64,000 bases of DNA from DB1 sp049323655. Its GTDB lineage: Bacteria; Desulfobacterota; Desulfobulbia; Desulfobulbales; SURF-16. This document shows positions 27,910-37,040 of the stretch, piece by piece (position 1 is the first letter of the stretch; the number at the start of each line of letters is the position of its first letter). Where the stretch lies: NCBI GenBank assembly GCA_049323655.1, contig JBMONO010000013.1, forward strand, positions 43,429 through 107,428, written 5' to 3'. The notes below the pieces were generated by a model. It had not been told where the DNA came from and searched no databases. It saw nothing but the letters and a program-made list of their open reading frames with translations. The position numbers and the translations under genes are program-made.

Positions 27910-30702
27910 TCACCCGCTGATCCGGTTGACCACCCCGGCACAACGGGCGCAGATGGTCGGATGATTGGTGTCTGCGCCCACCGTGATGCTGCGCATCCAG
28001 CAGCGTTCACATTTCTCCGCAGCCGAGGGCTTGACCAGCACCTGCACCTCGGGCAGCTCTTCGCCGGCAACGGCCCCGACCAGATCTCCTTCCGCCCGAT
28101 GCATTTTCGAGACAATACAGATCATCTCCAGGGTTGGCCACTTATCGGCCAGGAATTCGGCAAGCTCGCCGGAGACCGCAACCCACACCTCCGCCTCCAG
28201 GGAATGGCCGATCACCTTGTCGCGCCGGGCAATCTCCAGCACCCGGGTGATTTCGGCCCGCACTGTCTGCAGTCGGTCCCACACGCGATTGAGCTCCTCG
28301 TCATACTGCTCGTCTTTCAAGGGCGGGAAGGCGGCGAGGAAGACGCTTTTCTCCCGCGCACCGTCCGCCGGCAGATGATCCCAGACCTCGGCGGCGGTAA
28401 AGGAAAGGACCGGACTCATCAGCCGGACCAGCCCGTCGAGGATCTCGTGCATGACGCTCTGGGCGGCGCGCCGCTCCAGGGAGGAGACATGTTCGGTGTA
28501 GAGGCGATCCTTCAAAATATCAAGATAAAAGGCGCTCAAAGTCACCGTGCAGAACTGGTAGAGGGTGTGAAAAACGATATGGAAATCGAATTTTTCATAG
28601 GCCTTCATCACCCGCCGCTTGACCAGCTCGAAGCGCGACAGGGCCCAGCGGTCGATCTCCGGCATGGCGGCAACGGCAATCGCGTCTCTGGCCGGGTCAA
28701 AGTCACTGACATTGCCGAGCATATAGCGGATGGTGTTGCGGATCTTGCGGTAGGCCTCAGCCAACCGGCGGAGGATCTCGTCGGAGATCTTGATATCGTC
28801 CCGGTAATCCTCGGAGGAAACCCAGAGACGGAGGATGTCGGCGCCGTATTGTTTGATGATCTCGCCCGGGGCAATGACGTTGCCGATGCTTTTCGACATC
28901 TTGCGGCCCTGGCCGTCCACGACAAAACCGTGGGTCAGCACCCCCTTGTAGGGCGCGACATCGCGGGTGCCCACCGCAGCGAGCAGGGAACTCTGGAACC
29001 AGCCGCGATGCTGGTCGCTGCCTTCGAGATAGAGGTCGGCCGGCACCGGCAGACCGCGTTCCTCCAGCACCGCCGCATAGCTGACGCCGGAGTCGAACCA
29101 GACATCGAGAATATCGGTTTCCTTGACAAATTCCTTACCGCCGCAGTGCGGACAGCTCCGATCAGGGCCGATAAAATCAACCAGCTCATGGGAAAACCAG
29201 GCATCGGCGCCCTCGGCCCGGAACAGTTCGTCGATCCGGCGATTCACCGCCTCGTCGTTGACGATCGTTCCACATGTGGCACACATCACCGCGGTGATCG
29301 GCACCCCCCAGGCTCGCTGCCGGGACAGACACCAGTCCGGCCGGCCTTCGACCATGCCGTAAATCCGCTCCATCCCCCAGGCCGGCGTCCACTGCACCTT
29401 CCTGATGGCATCCAGGGCCTTGCGACGCAGCCCATTGTTTTCCATACCGATAAACCACTGTTCGGTGGCGCGGAACATGACCGGCTCTTTGCAGCGCCAG
29501 CAGTGGGGATAACTGTGGCTGATGGTTGACTGGCCAAGCAGCAGTCCGCGCTGGCGGAGATCGTCACAGATCCGCGAATTGGCCTCACGGACCGGCATGC
29601 CGGCATAGGGACCGGCCTCGTCGGTGAACCGACCGTGATTGTCCACCGGCGAGAGCACCGGCAGATTGTAACGCAGACCGGTGAGATAGTCCTCCCGGCC
29701 ATGGCCCGGCGCGGTATGGACACAACCGGTGCCGCTCTCCAGGGTGACGTAGTCGGCAAGGACGATGAGCGACTCCCGCTCCAGGAAGGGATGGCGGCAT
29801 TTTTTCCCCTCCAGTCCGCCGGCGGAGAAACGGGCAATGATCTCGTAATCGCTGATGCCGCATTGGCTGCAGGCCGCCTCCACCAGACCTTCGGCCATGA
29901 GCAGCACCTCATCCCCAGTTCTCACTGCGGCGTAAGTGAACTGGGGATGAAAGGCGACCGCCAGGTTGGCGGGCAGGGTCCAGGGGGTGGTGGTCCAGAT
30001 GACGGCAAAGACCTGTGCGCCGGCAAGCTCCGGAAAGAGCCCGCCCAAATCGTCGTCCAGGGGAAACTTGACATAGATGGACGGCGAGGAATGGTCCTCG
30101 TACTCAACCTCGGCCTCGGCCAGGGCGGTGACGCAGGAGGAACACCAGTAGACCGGTTTCTTGCTGCGGGTGACCGAGCCGTTGGCGAGAAAACGGTTGA
30201 ACTCCCGGGCAATGGCCGCCTCGTAGTGAAAATCAATGGTGAGATAGGGATTGTCCCAGTCTCCCAGCACCCCGAGCCGCCGGAAGTCGGCCTTCTGCTT
30301 GTCGATCCATTTCTGGGCGTATCGGCGGCAGGCGTTACGGAAAGAGAGGACCGGAATATCCTTTTTCTTAGCGCCCAGCTCCTTGTCGACATTGAGCTCA
30401 ATGGGCAGACCGTGACAGTCCCAGCCGGGAATGTAAGGACAACGATAACCGGCCAGCCGTTTCGACTTGAGGATAATGTCTTTCAGCACTTTGTTGAAGG
30501 CAGTGCCGAGGTGAATGAAACCGTTGGCATAGGGCGGGCCGTCATGGAGCAGATAAAGGGGACGGCCGGCGGTGGCCTCCTGAACCTGCCGGTACACCTT
30601 CCCCTTTTCCCATTCCTTCAACAGCTCAGGCTCCTTCTGGGCCAGATTGGCCTTCATTTGAAAATCGGTTTTCGGCAGATTCAGGGTGGCCCGATAGTCC
30701 AT
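27910..30702 (-). CDS. ileS: isoleucyl-tRNA synthetase
   Basis: Charges tRNA-Ile. The 930 residues show the class I signature PPYANGFIHLGTA, WDCHGLPIE, KMSKSIGNV, the editing-domain segment, and a C-terminal zinc finger (CERCW and CARC). ATG 30702 has GGAGAG eight bases upstream; ATG 30708 is too close to that site. lspA follows after four bases, a common ileS-lspA pairing. Confidence 0.97.
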   Translation of the reverse strand: MDYRATLNLPKTDFQMKANLAQKEPELLKEWEKGKVYRQVQEATAGRPLYLLHDGPPYANGFIHLGTAFNKVLKDIILKSKRLAGYRCPYIPGWDCHGLPIELNVDKELGAKKKDIPVLSFRNACRRYAQKWIDKQKADFRRLGVLGDWDNPYLTIDFHYEAAIAREFNRFLANGSVTRSKKPVYWCSSCVTALAEAEVEYEDHSSPSIYVKFPLDDDLGGLFPELAGAQVFAVIWTTTPWTLPANLAVAFHPQFTYAAVRTGDEVLLMAEGLVEAACSQCGISDYEIIARFSAGGLEGKKCRHPFLERESLIVLADYVTLESGTGCVHTAPGHGREDYLTGLRYNLPVLSPVDNHGRFTDEAGPYAGMPVREANSRICDDLRQRGLLLGQSTISHSYPHCWRCKEPVMFRATEQWFIGMENNGLRRKALDAIRKVQWTPAWGMERIYGMVEGRPDWCLSRQRAWGVPITAVMCATCGTIVNDEAVNRRIDELFRAEGADAWFSHELVDFIGPDRSCPHCGGKEFVKETDILDVWFDSGVSYAAVLEERGLPVPADLYLEGSDQHRGWFQSSLLAAVGTRDVAPYKGVLTHGFVVDGQGRKMSKSIGNVIAPGEIIKQYGADILRLWVSSEDYRDDIKISDEILRRLAEAYRKIRNTIRYMLGNVSDFDPARDAIAVAAMPEIDRWALSRFELVKRRVMKAYEKFDFHIVFHTLYQFCTVTLSAFYLDILKDRLYTEHVSSLERRAAQSVMHEILDGLVRLMSPVLSFTAAEVWDHLPADGAREKSVFLAAFPPLKDEQYDEELNRVWDRLQTVRAEITRVLEIARRDKVIGHSLEAEVWVAVSGELAEFLADKWPTLEMICIVSKMHRAEGDLVGAVAGEELPEVQVLVKPSAAEKCERCWMRSITVGADTNHPTICARCAGVVNRISG

Positions 30703-30758
30703 TATCATCTCTCCGTCTTTTGAGGTAGTGCGCGATGGTCGCCAGTATCAAACCAGAC

Positions 30759-30786
30759 AGAATACCAACTCATCACCAACTTGCAA
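30759..30786 (-). promoter_or_regulatory. predicted sigma-70 promoter of ileS-lspA
   Basis: On the minus strand, TTGCAA (30786-30781) and TATTCT (30764-30759) are spaced 16 bases apart, about 50 bases upstream of the ileS start. Confidence 0.45.
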
Positions 30787-30998
30787 GGGTTTAATGCGCA
30801 GGAACGGGGTGGAAAGAATGATTTTTTTTCCAGTGGGATGTTGACGGTTTATGATTGACGGTTTACGCTGAACGCCAGCATCATGATACCTCCGGCCAGG
30901 GCTCCCCCGGTCGGTACCGGACAAGGGAAAACCGGAAACGCTTCAACATTGTATCGCCATTGCAACGGACTGCAATAACACACGAAGGGGAAAAATCG

Positions 30999-31757
30999 AT
31001 GGCTCCGAAAGTTATCGCCATGGCAGGAAAGGGGGGGACAGGCAAGACCACCACTTCGGCCCTGCTGCTCAAATATCTGCTGGCCCGCAAGATGACGCCG
31101 GTGCTGGCGGTGGATGCCGATGCCAACGCCAATCTGAACGAACTGCTTGCTCTCCAGGTCGACACGACCATCGGCCGCATCCGCAAAGATCTGAAGGGAG
31201 ATCTCCCGCCCGGCATGACCCGGGACCAGTTCATGGAGATGAAGATCCAGCAGGCGATCATCGAGGAAAACGGCTTTGACCTGCTGGTGATGGGCCAGCC
31301 CGACGGACCGGGCTGCTACTGCTCGGCCAACCAGTACCTGGCCATGACCATGGATCACCTGGCGGCGAACTACCGCTATATCCTGGTGGACAACGAGGCG
31401 GGCATGGAGCACCTGAGTCGGCTTAATCTGCGGGTCATCGACTACCTGCTCATCATCTCCGACCCCTCGGCCCGCGGCATTCTCACCGCCCGCCGCATCG
31501 CCGAGATCACCGGTCCGCTCGGTCTTGAGGTGAAAAACCGCTTTCTCGTCGTCAACCGGGCGCCTGATCCCCTGACCCCGGAGCTCAACGCCAAGATCAG
31601 GGAGGCTGTCAGTGGCAGCGACCTGCCCCTGGCCGCCATCCTGCCGGCCAGCGACGACCTGGTCAAACGGGAGATCACCGGCGGCTCCTATCTCACCCTC
31701 GACGAAGACGTGCCGGTGGTGCGCACTGCCTTTACCGCCTTTGACAAAATCTTCTGA
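30999..31757 (+). CDS. cooC: CooC-type nickel-insertion ATPase
   Basis: A 252-residue MinD/ArsA-type P-loop ATPase of the CooC/AcsF group, which matures nickel carbon monoxide dehydrogenase. It has the deviant Walker A GKGGTGKTTT (about 10-19), VDADANANLNELL, and GPGCYCSAN, whose CxC (Cys106 and Cys108) matches the metal-binding pair of CooC. ATG 30999 follows GAAGGGGAA. No CO dehydrogenase gene is in the window, so its client enzyme must be encoded elsewhere. It is the only plus-strand gene between the ileS and flagellar blocks. Confidence 0.88.
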   Translation: MAPKVIAMAGKGGTGKTTTSALLLKYLLARKMTPVLAVDADANANLNELLALQVDTTIGRIRKDLKGDLPPGMTRDQFMEMKIQQAIIEENGFDLLVMGQPDGPGCYCSANQYLAMTMDHLAANYRYILVDNEAGMEHLSRLNLRVIDYLLIISDPSARGILTARRIAEITGPLGLEVKNRFLVVNRAPDPLTPELNAKIREAVSGSDLPLAAILPASDDLVKREITGGSYLTLDEDVPVVRTAFTAFDKIF

Positions 31758-31832
31758 TTGCGGATTTAAGATTACGGATTGAATGAACGACTTTGTCGGC
31801 TCTTTCAATCCGCAATCCACCTTCCGCAATCC
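31756..31832. repeat. nested inverted repeats between cooC and flgE
   Basis: GATTGCGGATT (31756-31766) pairs with AATCCGCAATC (31807-31817), while CGGATTGAA (31775-31783) can instead pair with TTCAATCCG (31804-31812); a further TTCCGCAATC follows at 31822-31831. The cooC stop codon lies inside the first arm. It may serve as a bidirectional terminator for the two convergent genes, though there is no clean T-run. Confidence 0.6.
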
Positions 31833-31833
31833 C

Positions 31834-34248
31834 TTATCTCTTCATGTTGATAACATCGGAGATCATCTCATCCGTGGTGGTGACGATCTTGGTGTTGGCC
31901 TGAAAGCCGCGCTGGACGGTGATCAGGTTGACAAACTCGGTGCCGATGTCGACGTTTGACATCTCCAGGGCATTGGGGGCGATGGTGCCGAGCCCGTTGG
32001 TGCCGGGCGCGCCGGTCACCGGCGCACCGGACTCGGTGGTCTCGGTGAAGATATTGCCGCCCTTCTTGAACAACCCTTCCAGGCTGGCGAAATTGGCGAG
32101 CGCCACCTGCGCCTTCTTGATGACCTGACCGTTGGAGTAATGGCCGGTGATCACCCCTTCCGTGTTGACGGAAACGGCCTGGAGAAAGCCGGAGGCATAG
32201 CCGTTCTGATCCTGGAAGATGGTGGTCGAACTGTTGGCGTACTGGGTGGTGGCAAGCGCCTCGGGCGAGAAGTCGGCGCTGACGATGCCGCCCTGGACGC
32301 TGCCGTCTTCGCCGCTGGTGTCCGCCTCCAGGGTCTGAAAAGGGGTGGCGCCGTCCGCGCCCCAGGGATCGGAGCCGCCGGAGGTCGCCACATCGCTGAT
32401 GGCAAGCTGGCTGGTATAGCCGCCACTGGCAGCCTCATCGGCCACCCGGTCGGTGAGAACGAGGCGGCCGGCAAAATCGATCTCCGCATCGGCATTGAAG
32501 GTGGTTTCCAGCCAGTTCAGCAGCTCCTGGACCGTGCCGGTATTGGTGGCGGTGATCACCGCGTCAACGGTGAAGGTGGCGCCCACCACCGGAGTGCCGT
32601 CGCTGGCAAAGCCGTTGAAGGTGAAGACGGTGCCGTCGGCGATGGCGGTGCCGCCGCTGTCAAACACCTGGGTCCAGGGGGTGTTGGCGGTAACCACCGG
32701 CACCGTACCGCCGGTGCTGAGTCCCTGTCCGCCGGAAAAGATCTTACGTTTCGAGGTGGTGATGTTGAGCACCGTGTCGCCATTGACGCCGCTCTCGCCA
32801 AAGGGATTGGCGTCATCCTCGGTGGCCGGGCCGGCGACGGCGCCGTTGACCGTGACGTTAGTGATGCTGAGACCGCTGTTGCCGGCGGTGAGATCGGTGA
32901 GCTTGAGCCGACCGTAGGCATCGATGGTGGCGGTGCAGCCAAAGGCGGCACTCACTGCATCGAGAAAACTCTGCACCTTTTCGTCGGTATTGACAAGATA
33001 GGTCACGGTGGCGGTCGAGCCGTCATTGGTGTAGCCGGTCAGGGTGATGGTGTCACTGGTGCCGGCGGCGCCGTCGCCCTGGAGTTGCAGCCCGTTGGTG
33101 TCATAGACATCGCGCCAGTAGGTCTGGCTGGTGATGTACCCCGCGCCGGCAAGATTGCTGTTTACCGCCCCGAGTTCGCTGACCAGGGTCTGCCGGGTGG
33201 TGGAGGTGAGACCGGTGTACTGGGCGCCGAAGTTGATCTCGACGCTCTGGTTGGTGGTGGCGCCGGTGAAGTTGCACTCAAAGCTGTAGTAGCTGTCGGT
33301 ATTGGAGAGAACGATGCGGTTGTCGTCCAGGGCCGGATCGACCTTGCCGTCCGGCGGTACCCGGTAAGCGGATATTTCCCGAATGTTACCCGAGGTGTCG
33401 AACTGGATGGTACCGTAGAGCAGAGCGCCGGCTCCCTTATGCTCCTTGTAGTCGTAATTATCATTGGGAGCGTAGATGAGCCGCTCGCGGGGATCAAGAT
33501 AGCGGAGGTCCTCGGAGGGATCGCAGGTGATCAAGTACTCCCACTCGTTATCCTTGGTGGTGCGGTCGTAATAGATGGCGATATCGTGGCTCGCCCCCTT
33601 GGCGTCGTAAATCTTGATGGCGCTGGTATATTCGTAATTATTGGGGTCGATGGGGGCGGTGGGCTTGACCGCCGCGGCATTGGTGCCGTTCCAGGCGTCA
33701 AAGAGGCGGATCTCGTTGATCTCGTTATCCTCGCGGGAATCGAGGTTGGCGATCACCTCCACCAGTTTGGTCTCCACCGGCGGGGTGGTCTTGTCGATGC
33801 GCATGTCGCCGATGGTGCCGGCCCGCTCACCGGTCAGGGTGTCGATGGTCCAGCCCTGGACGAAATAGCCCATCGGATTGACCAGGAATCCTTCCTGATC
33901 GAAACGGAACTCACCGGCCCGGGTATACATGTCGGCCTCGGCATTGGCCGCGGCCCGCAGCATGAAGAAGCCCTGGCCGCCGATGGCCATGTCGGTGGGA
34001 ATGGAGGAACTCTGGAACGAGCCCTGGGCAAAGAGACCGTCCACCGTACTCAAGGTCACGCCGCGGCCGACCTGATCTGCGCCGGAGGCGGTGGAAACCG
34101 ACTGGGAGAGGACGTCCTGAAAGACGGTGCGGCTGGCCTTGAAGGACAGGGTATTGACGTTGGCCACGTTGTCGCCGAGAACGGACATGGCATTGCCCAT
34201 GGTATTGATGCCGCTGATGCTCGAATAGAGTGAACTTGCTATCGCCAT
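31834..34248 (-). CDS. flgE: flagellar hook protein FlgE, enlarged
   Basis: An 804-residue hook protein, far longer than the roughly 400 residues of the E. coli type. The conserved N-terminus (SLYSSISGINTMGNAMSVLGDNVANVNT) and C-terminus (VNLITVQRGFQANTKIVTTTDEM) form the shared rod-like parts. The middle holds two related insert domains at about 376-480 and 524-635, each with an F/TGxxxDG strand and an ID-x-x-GRL-x-LTD motif, suggesting an internal duplication of outward-facing material. It is the last gene of the fliK-flgD-flgE unit. Confidence 0.93.
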   Translation of the reverse strand: MAIASSLYSSISGINTMGNAMSVLGDNVANVNTLSFKASRTVFQDVLSQSVSTASGADQVGRGVTLSTVDGLFAQGSFQSSSIPTDMAIGGQGFFMLRAAANAEADMYTRAGEFRFDQEGFLVNPMGYFVQGWTIDTLTGERAGTIGDMRIDKTTPPVETKLVEVIANLDSREDNEINEIRLFDAWNGTNAAAVKPTAPIDPNNYEYTSAIKIYDAKGASHDIAIYYDRTTKDNEWEYLITCDPSEDLRYLDPRERLIYAPNDNYDYKEHKGAGALLYGTIQFDTSGNIREISAYRVPPDGKVDPALDDNRIVLSNTDSYYSFECNFTGATTNQSVEINFGAQYTGLTSTTRQTLVSELGAVNSNLAGAGYITSQTYWRDVYDTNGLQLQGDGAAGTSDTITLTGYTNDGSTATVTYLVNTDEKVQSFLDAVSAAFGCTATIDAYGRLKLTDLTAGNSGLSITNVTVNGAVAGPATEDDANPFGESGVNGDTVLNITTSKRKIFSGGQGLSTGGTVPVVTANTPWTQVFDSGGTAIADGTVFTFNGFASDGTPVVGATFTVDAVITATNTGTVQELLNWLETTFNADAEIDFAGRLVLTDRVADEAASGGYTSQLAISDVATSGGSDPWGADGATPFQTLEADTSGEDGSVQGGIVSADFSPEALATTQYANSSTTIFQDQNGYASGFLQAVSVNTEGVITGHYSNGQVIKKAQVALANFASLEGLFKKGGNIFTETTESGAPVTGAPGTNGLGTIAPNALEMSNVDIGTEFVNLITVQRGFQANTKIVTTTDEMISDVINMKR

Positions 34249-34302
34249 AATGCTGCCTCCTTGAAAACCGGCCTAAACCGGCTGCTATAAACCTGCTATC
34301 TC

Positions 34303-34971
34303 CTACAGAACCCCGACCACGGAACCGACCTCGGCTGCCGCATGTTTATCGAGGACGAGTCTGGCCACCCCCTCGTCAAAGCTGATGCCGGTCACCGTGC
34401 CGATCACCCGGTAATCAACCTCGGCCTGCTCGCCCAGGGTGGTGTAACCTTTCACCTTGTAAGCATAAGCGCCGTCGGCAACGGCCTTACCCTGCATGTC
34501 GGTGCCATCCCACTCCAGGGCATATCTGCCGGCCTTGGACGGCCCCATGTCGATCAACTTCACTATCCGGCCGCCGGCGTCATAGATCTCGACCACACAG
34601 GTATCGACATTCTCGGTCAGCTCAAATTCACCGCCGCCGGGGACGCCTTCGTTGACGCCCAGGGTATTGCCCGCCACCTTGACCTGATTATCAAGGAGGG
34701 TGAGCAGTTGCAGGTTGTTCTGCGAGGTCTGGTATTCCAGCATCTTCTCCATGCTGTCCGCCATCTTCAGGGTTGCCTGCATGTTGCTGAACTGGGCGAG
34801 CTGGGACGCCATCTCATAACTGTCCATCGGTTTCATCGGATCCTGGTGCTGGAGCTGGGTGATGAAGAGATTCATGAAATCGTACTGATCGAGATCCTTT
34901 TTGCCCACCGGTTTGAACAGGCTCTCCTCTTCATACTGAGGCAGACCGTTTGTCACTTGTGCTATTGCCAT
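34303..34971 (-). CDS. flgD: flagellar hook cap protein FlgD
   Basis: Scaffold for hook assembly. The 222 residues include DQYDFMNLFITQLQHQDPMKPMDSYEMASQLAQFSN, the FlgD signature, followed by a FlgD-Ig/Tudor-like C-terminal part (GRYALEWDGTDMQGKAVADGAYAY). ATG 34971 is chosen because the 14 upstream residues of the longer frame are not conserved-looking. Confidence 0.94.
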   Translation of the reverse strand: MAIAQVTNGLPQYEEESLFKPVGKKDLDQYDFMNLFITQLQHQDPMKPMDSYEMASQLAQFSNMQATLKMADSMEKMLEYQTSQNNLQLLTLLDNQVKVAGNTLGVNEGVPGGGEFELTENVDTCVVEIYDAGGRIVKLIDMGPSKAGRYALEWDGTDMQGKAVADGAYAYKVKGYTTLGEQAEVDYRVIGTVTGISFDEGVARLVLDKHAAAEVGSVVGVL

Positions 34972-35028
34972 GGCGTTTTCCTTGCTTGAACGTTTCTGCT
35001 GCCGTCTTTGCACCGGCCCGTGTTTCTT

Positions 35029-36825
35029 CTAGACAAAAAGGCTGATCCCCTCCGATCGGCCTGCCGAACCGGTTCCGGCATCCGCCCGCAGATAGAGGGC
35101 ATTGTCCGGCACATCTGCCAGGGTAGCCCGGGCCGCCCTGACCGCATCACGGGCAAGGGCAAAACGCTGCCACAGCTCACTGCCGCCATCATCCTGCTGG
35201 CCGACGGAGACAAAACACTCGCCGAGTTTGAAGCCCTTCTGGTCCAGACTCTGCTTGAATTCCTCCATGGTGCTTTCCAGCATTTCCTTGACCCGAGCGT
35301 TTTCCATGTTAAAAGAAACCGACACATGCTCATCACGGACGAGGAGATTGACCTTCACCTCTCCCAGTTCCTGGGGATAAAGGCGAAGCACCAGCTGGTG
35401 TTCCTGATTGCGGAGCCCGCGGACCACCCCGTCACTGAGTTGCTGAAAGACATGCTGCTGCGGCAGGGGACGCTGTTGGGTTCGGGGCGCCTCACTGCGC
35501 GCCGTTTCCGCAGACTGGGCCACGTCATGGCTCGATTGGCTGACGACGTGGTTCACATTCGCCCGCTGGCCCACCGGGGGCTGGAGGGTTCCGCTTTCTT
35601 CCGCTGGTTGCCAGGCAGCGCCATTGTTGCCGGCAGGATCGCCGCCCGGATCGCGATTGGCAAGTTCAGCGAATTTTTCCTCCACCTTTTTGAACCATTC
35701 GGCCACATCCTCGTCAAGGAGCTGTTCCTCGGCAGCCTGGGCCTCCTCGATCCTGATCCTGCTCAGCTCGACAATCTCCTGCAACTGCTGGAAAACGGCA
35801 TTGACCGATTTCTCGATCACCGGGGTCCAGCCGACCCCCTGATTCTGAAATTCCGCCGTGTCCATGACCTGCTGCAGATCAGCCAGAAAGGCCGGCAGAT
35901 CGACTTTCGGCCGGCTGTCACGGATGCCGGTCAGGGCGTCGTTCAGCATGGCGGTGAGACGCTCCATACTCATGGAAACAGGGCGGTCCGCCTCTTCCCG
36001 GCCAAGGACCTGATTCAGAAAGCGCTCCGGCAACAGTTCATTCTGCTTCTCCAGGGTCAAACCGGCCTGCGCAAGCAGATTCTGAAGCTGATCAGCCTCC
36101 CAGTCGGACAGGGTCACCAGGGACAACCCTTCCTCCGCGCTGGCCTCCTTGAGCCCCTGAACGAACAGATCGAGGTTGATTTTACCGTCACCGGTCGTCA
36201 CCTTGGCGCTGATCGCATCGAGGGCCTCGCCGGACACCCCCATCCGGGCCAGCAGCGTTTCCAGCAGCGGCCATTCCGTTTCCGGCGCAGTGATCGTCGG
36301 TACTGTCTCCTGCTTGGCAAAATGATTACTCAGGGCAGTTAACATATCAGCAAGCCGAACAGAGCCGTCAGCCTGCCGCAGCTGCTGGACGAACTGGGCA
36401 AAATCTGCCTCGTTCATGCCGGCGGCCTGGGCGAACTGCTGCAAAAAATCATCACCGGGCAGCTCGACCTGCCATTGCCCCGGAACCTCAAGGGTCGATT
36501 GGGCCACATCCTTCAGGAAACCCATCATGTCAGCGAGGATGACGGCGAGTCCAGCAGCGGTCTGTTGCTGGTCAGCCGCTGTCGGCTCAGCCGAGTTCTC
36601 TGTTTTTCCTTCATTGCGGCCAGACTGCCTCTTCGCGCCGACAGCCGCCGCCTGTTCCGCCCCGCCCACTCCGAGTTTGTCGCGTTTGCCTCCCAATTTC
36701 GCCTCGATCCGCCGATCGAGATGGTCGGCAAAGGATCGCTCAACCCCTTCCCTGCCCCGGGCTGAGTTCGTTACGGGCAGTTCAGGAGCGGCAACCGGCA
36801 GCACTGGATTCATCATGATGGACAT
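35029..36825 (-). CDS. fliK: flagellar hook-length control protein FliK
   Basis: Secreted molecular ruler that stops hook growth and switches export specificity. The 598 residues have a low-complexity N-terminal and central part and the compact C-terminal Flg_hook domain (LRLYPQELGEVKVNLLVRDEHVSVSF). ATG 36825 has AGGGAG just upstream and lies about 42 bases from a consensus sigma-54 promoter. It starts the fliK-flgD-flgE unit. Confidence 0.92.
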   Translation of the reverse strand: MSIMMNPVLPVAAPELPVTNSARGREGVERSFADHLDRRIEAKLGGKRDKLGVGGAEQAAAVGAKRQSGRNEGKTENSAEPTAADQQQTAAGLAVILADMMGFLKDVAQSTLEVPGQWQVELPGDDFLQQFAQAAGMNEADFAQFVQQLRQADGSVRLADMLTALSNHFAKQETVPTITAPETEWPLLETLLARMGVSGEALDAISAKVTTGDGKINLDLFVQGLKEASAEEGLSLVTLSDWEADQLQNLLAQAGLTLEKQNELLPERFLNQVLGREEADRPVSMSMERLTAMLNDALTGIRDSRPKVDLPAFLADLQQVMDTAEFQNQGVGWTPVIEKSVNAVFQQLQEIVELSRIRIEEAQAAEEQLLDEDVAEWFKKVEEKFAELANRDPGGDPAGNNGAAWQPAEESGTLQPPVGQRANVNHVVSQSSHDVAQSAETARSEAPRTQQRPLPQQHVFQQLSDGVVRGLRNQEHQLVLRLYPQELGEVKVNLLVRDEHVSVSFNMENARVKEMLESTMEEFKQSLDQKGFKLGECFVSVGQQDDGGSELWQRFALARDAVRAARATLADVPDNALYLRADAGTGSAGRSEGISLFV

Positions 36826-36866
36826 GCGCAGATCTCCCTGGTGAAATTTCTCTTGTCGGCTGTATT

Positions 36867-36882
36867 TGCAACGGAAGTGCCA
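36867..36882 (-). promoter_or_regulatory. sigma-54 promoter of fliK-flgD-flgE
   Basis: On the minus strand, TGGCAC-TTCCG-TTGCA matches the -24/-12 consensus TGGCAC-N5-TTGCW exactly. Transcription would start near 36857, about 32 bases before the fliK ATG. The rest of the gap to motE (36883-37040) is AT-rich, with a small TGCCGC/GCGGCA hairpin at 37013-37027 just after the motE stop. Confidence 0.8.
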
Positions 36883-37040
36883 CAAACAAAAAAAGAATGA
36901 AGACCCATGACACAATCGGACAAAATATAATTATTTCAGGATATTAGAAAAAAGAAAATAAGAAGAAAAAAACCGAAGAGCAAATCGTCTGCGCAGAATG
37001 GTAGGAAAGATTTGCCGCGATGCGGCAGGAATGGGGTGAC

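Noticed and set aside
32140..34233. 697-codon plus-strand frame opposite flgE
   Set aside because: Shadow of the hook gene, Gly/Val-rich with no start signal.
34268..34282. CCGGCCTAAACCGG-like motif before flgE resembling part of a cyclic-di-GMP riboswitch
   Set aside because: Only a short inverted repeat; the remaining conserved riboswitch segments are absent.
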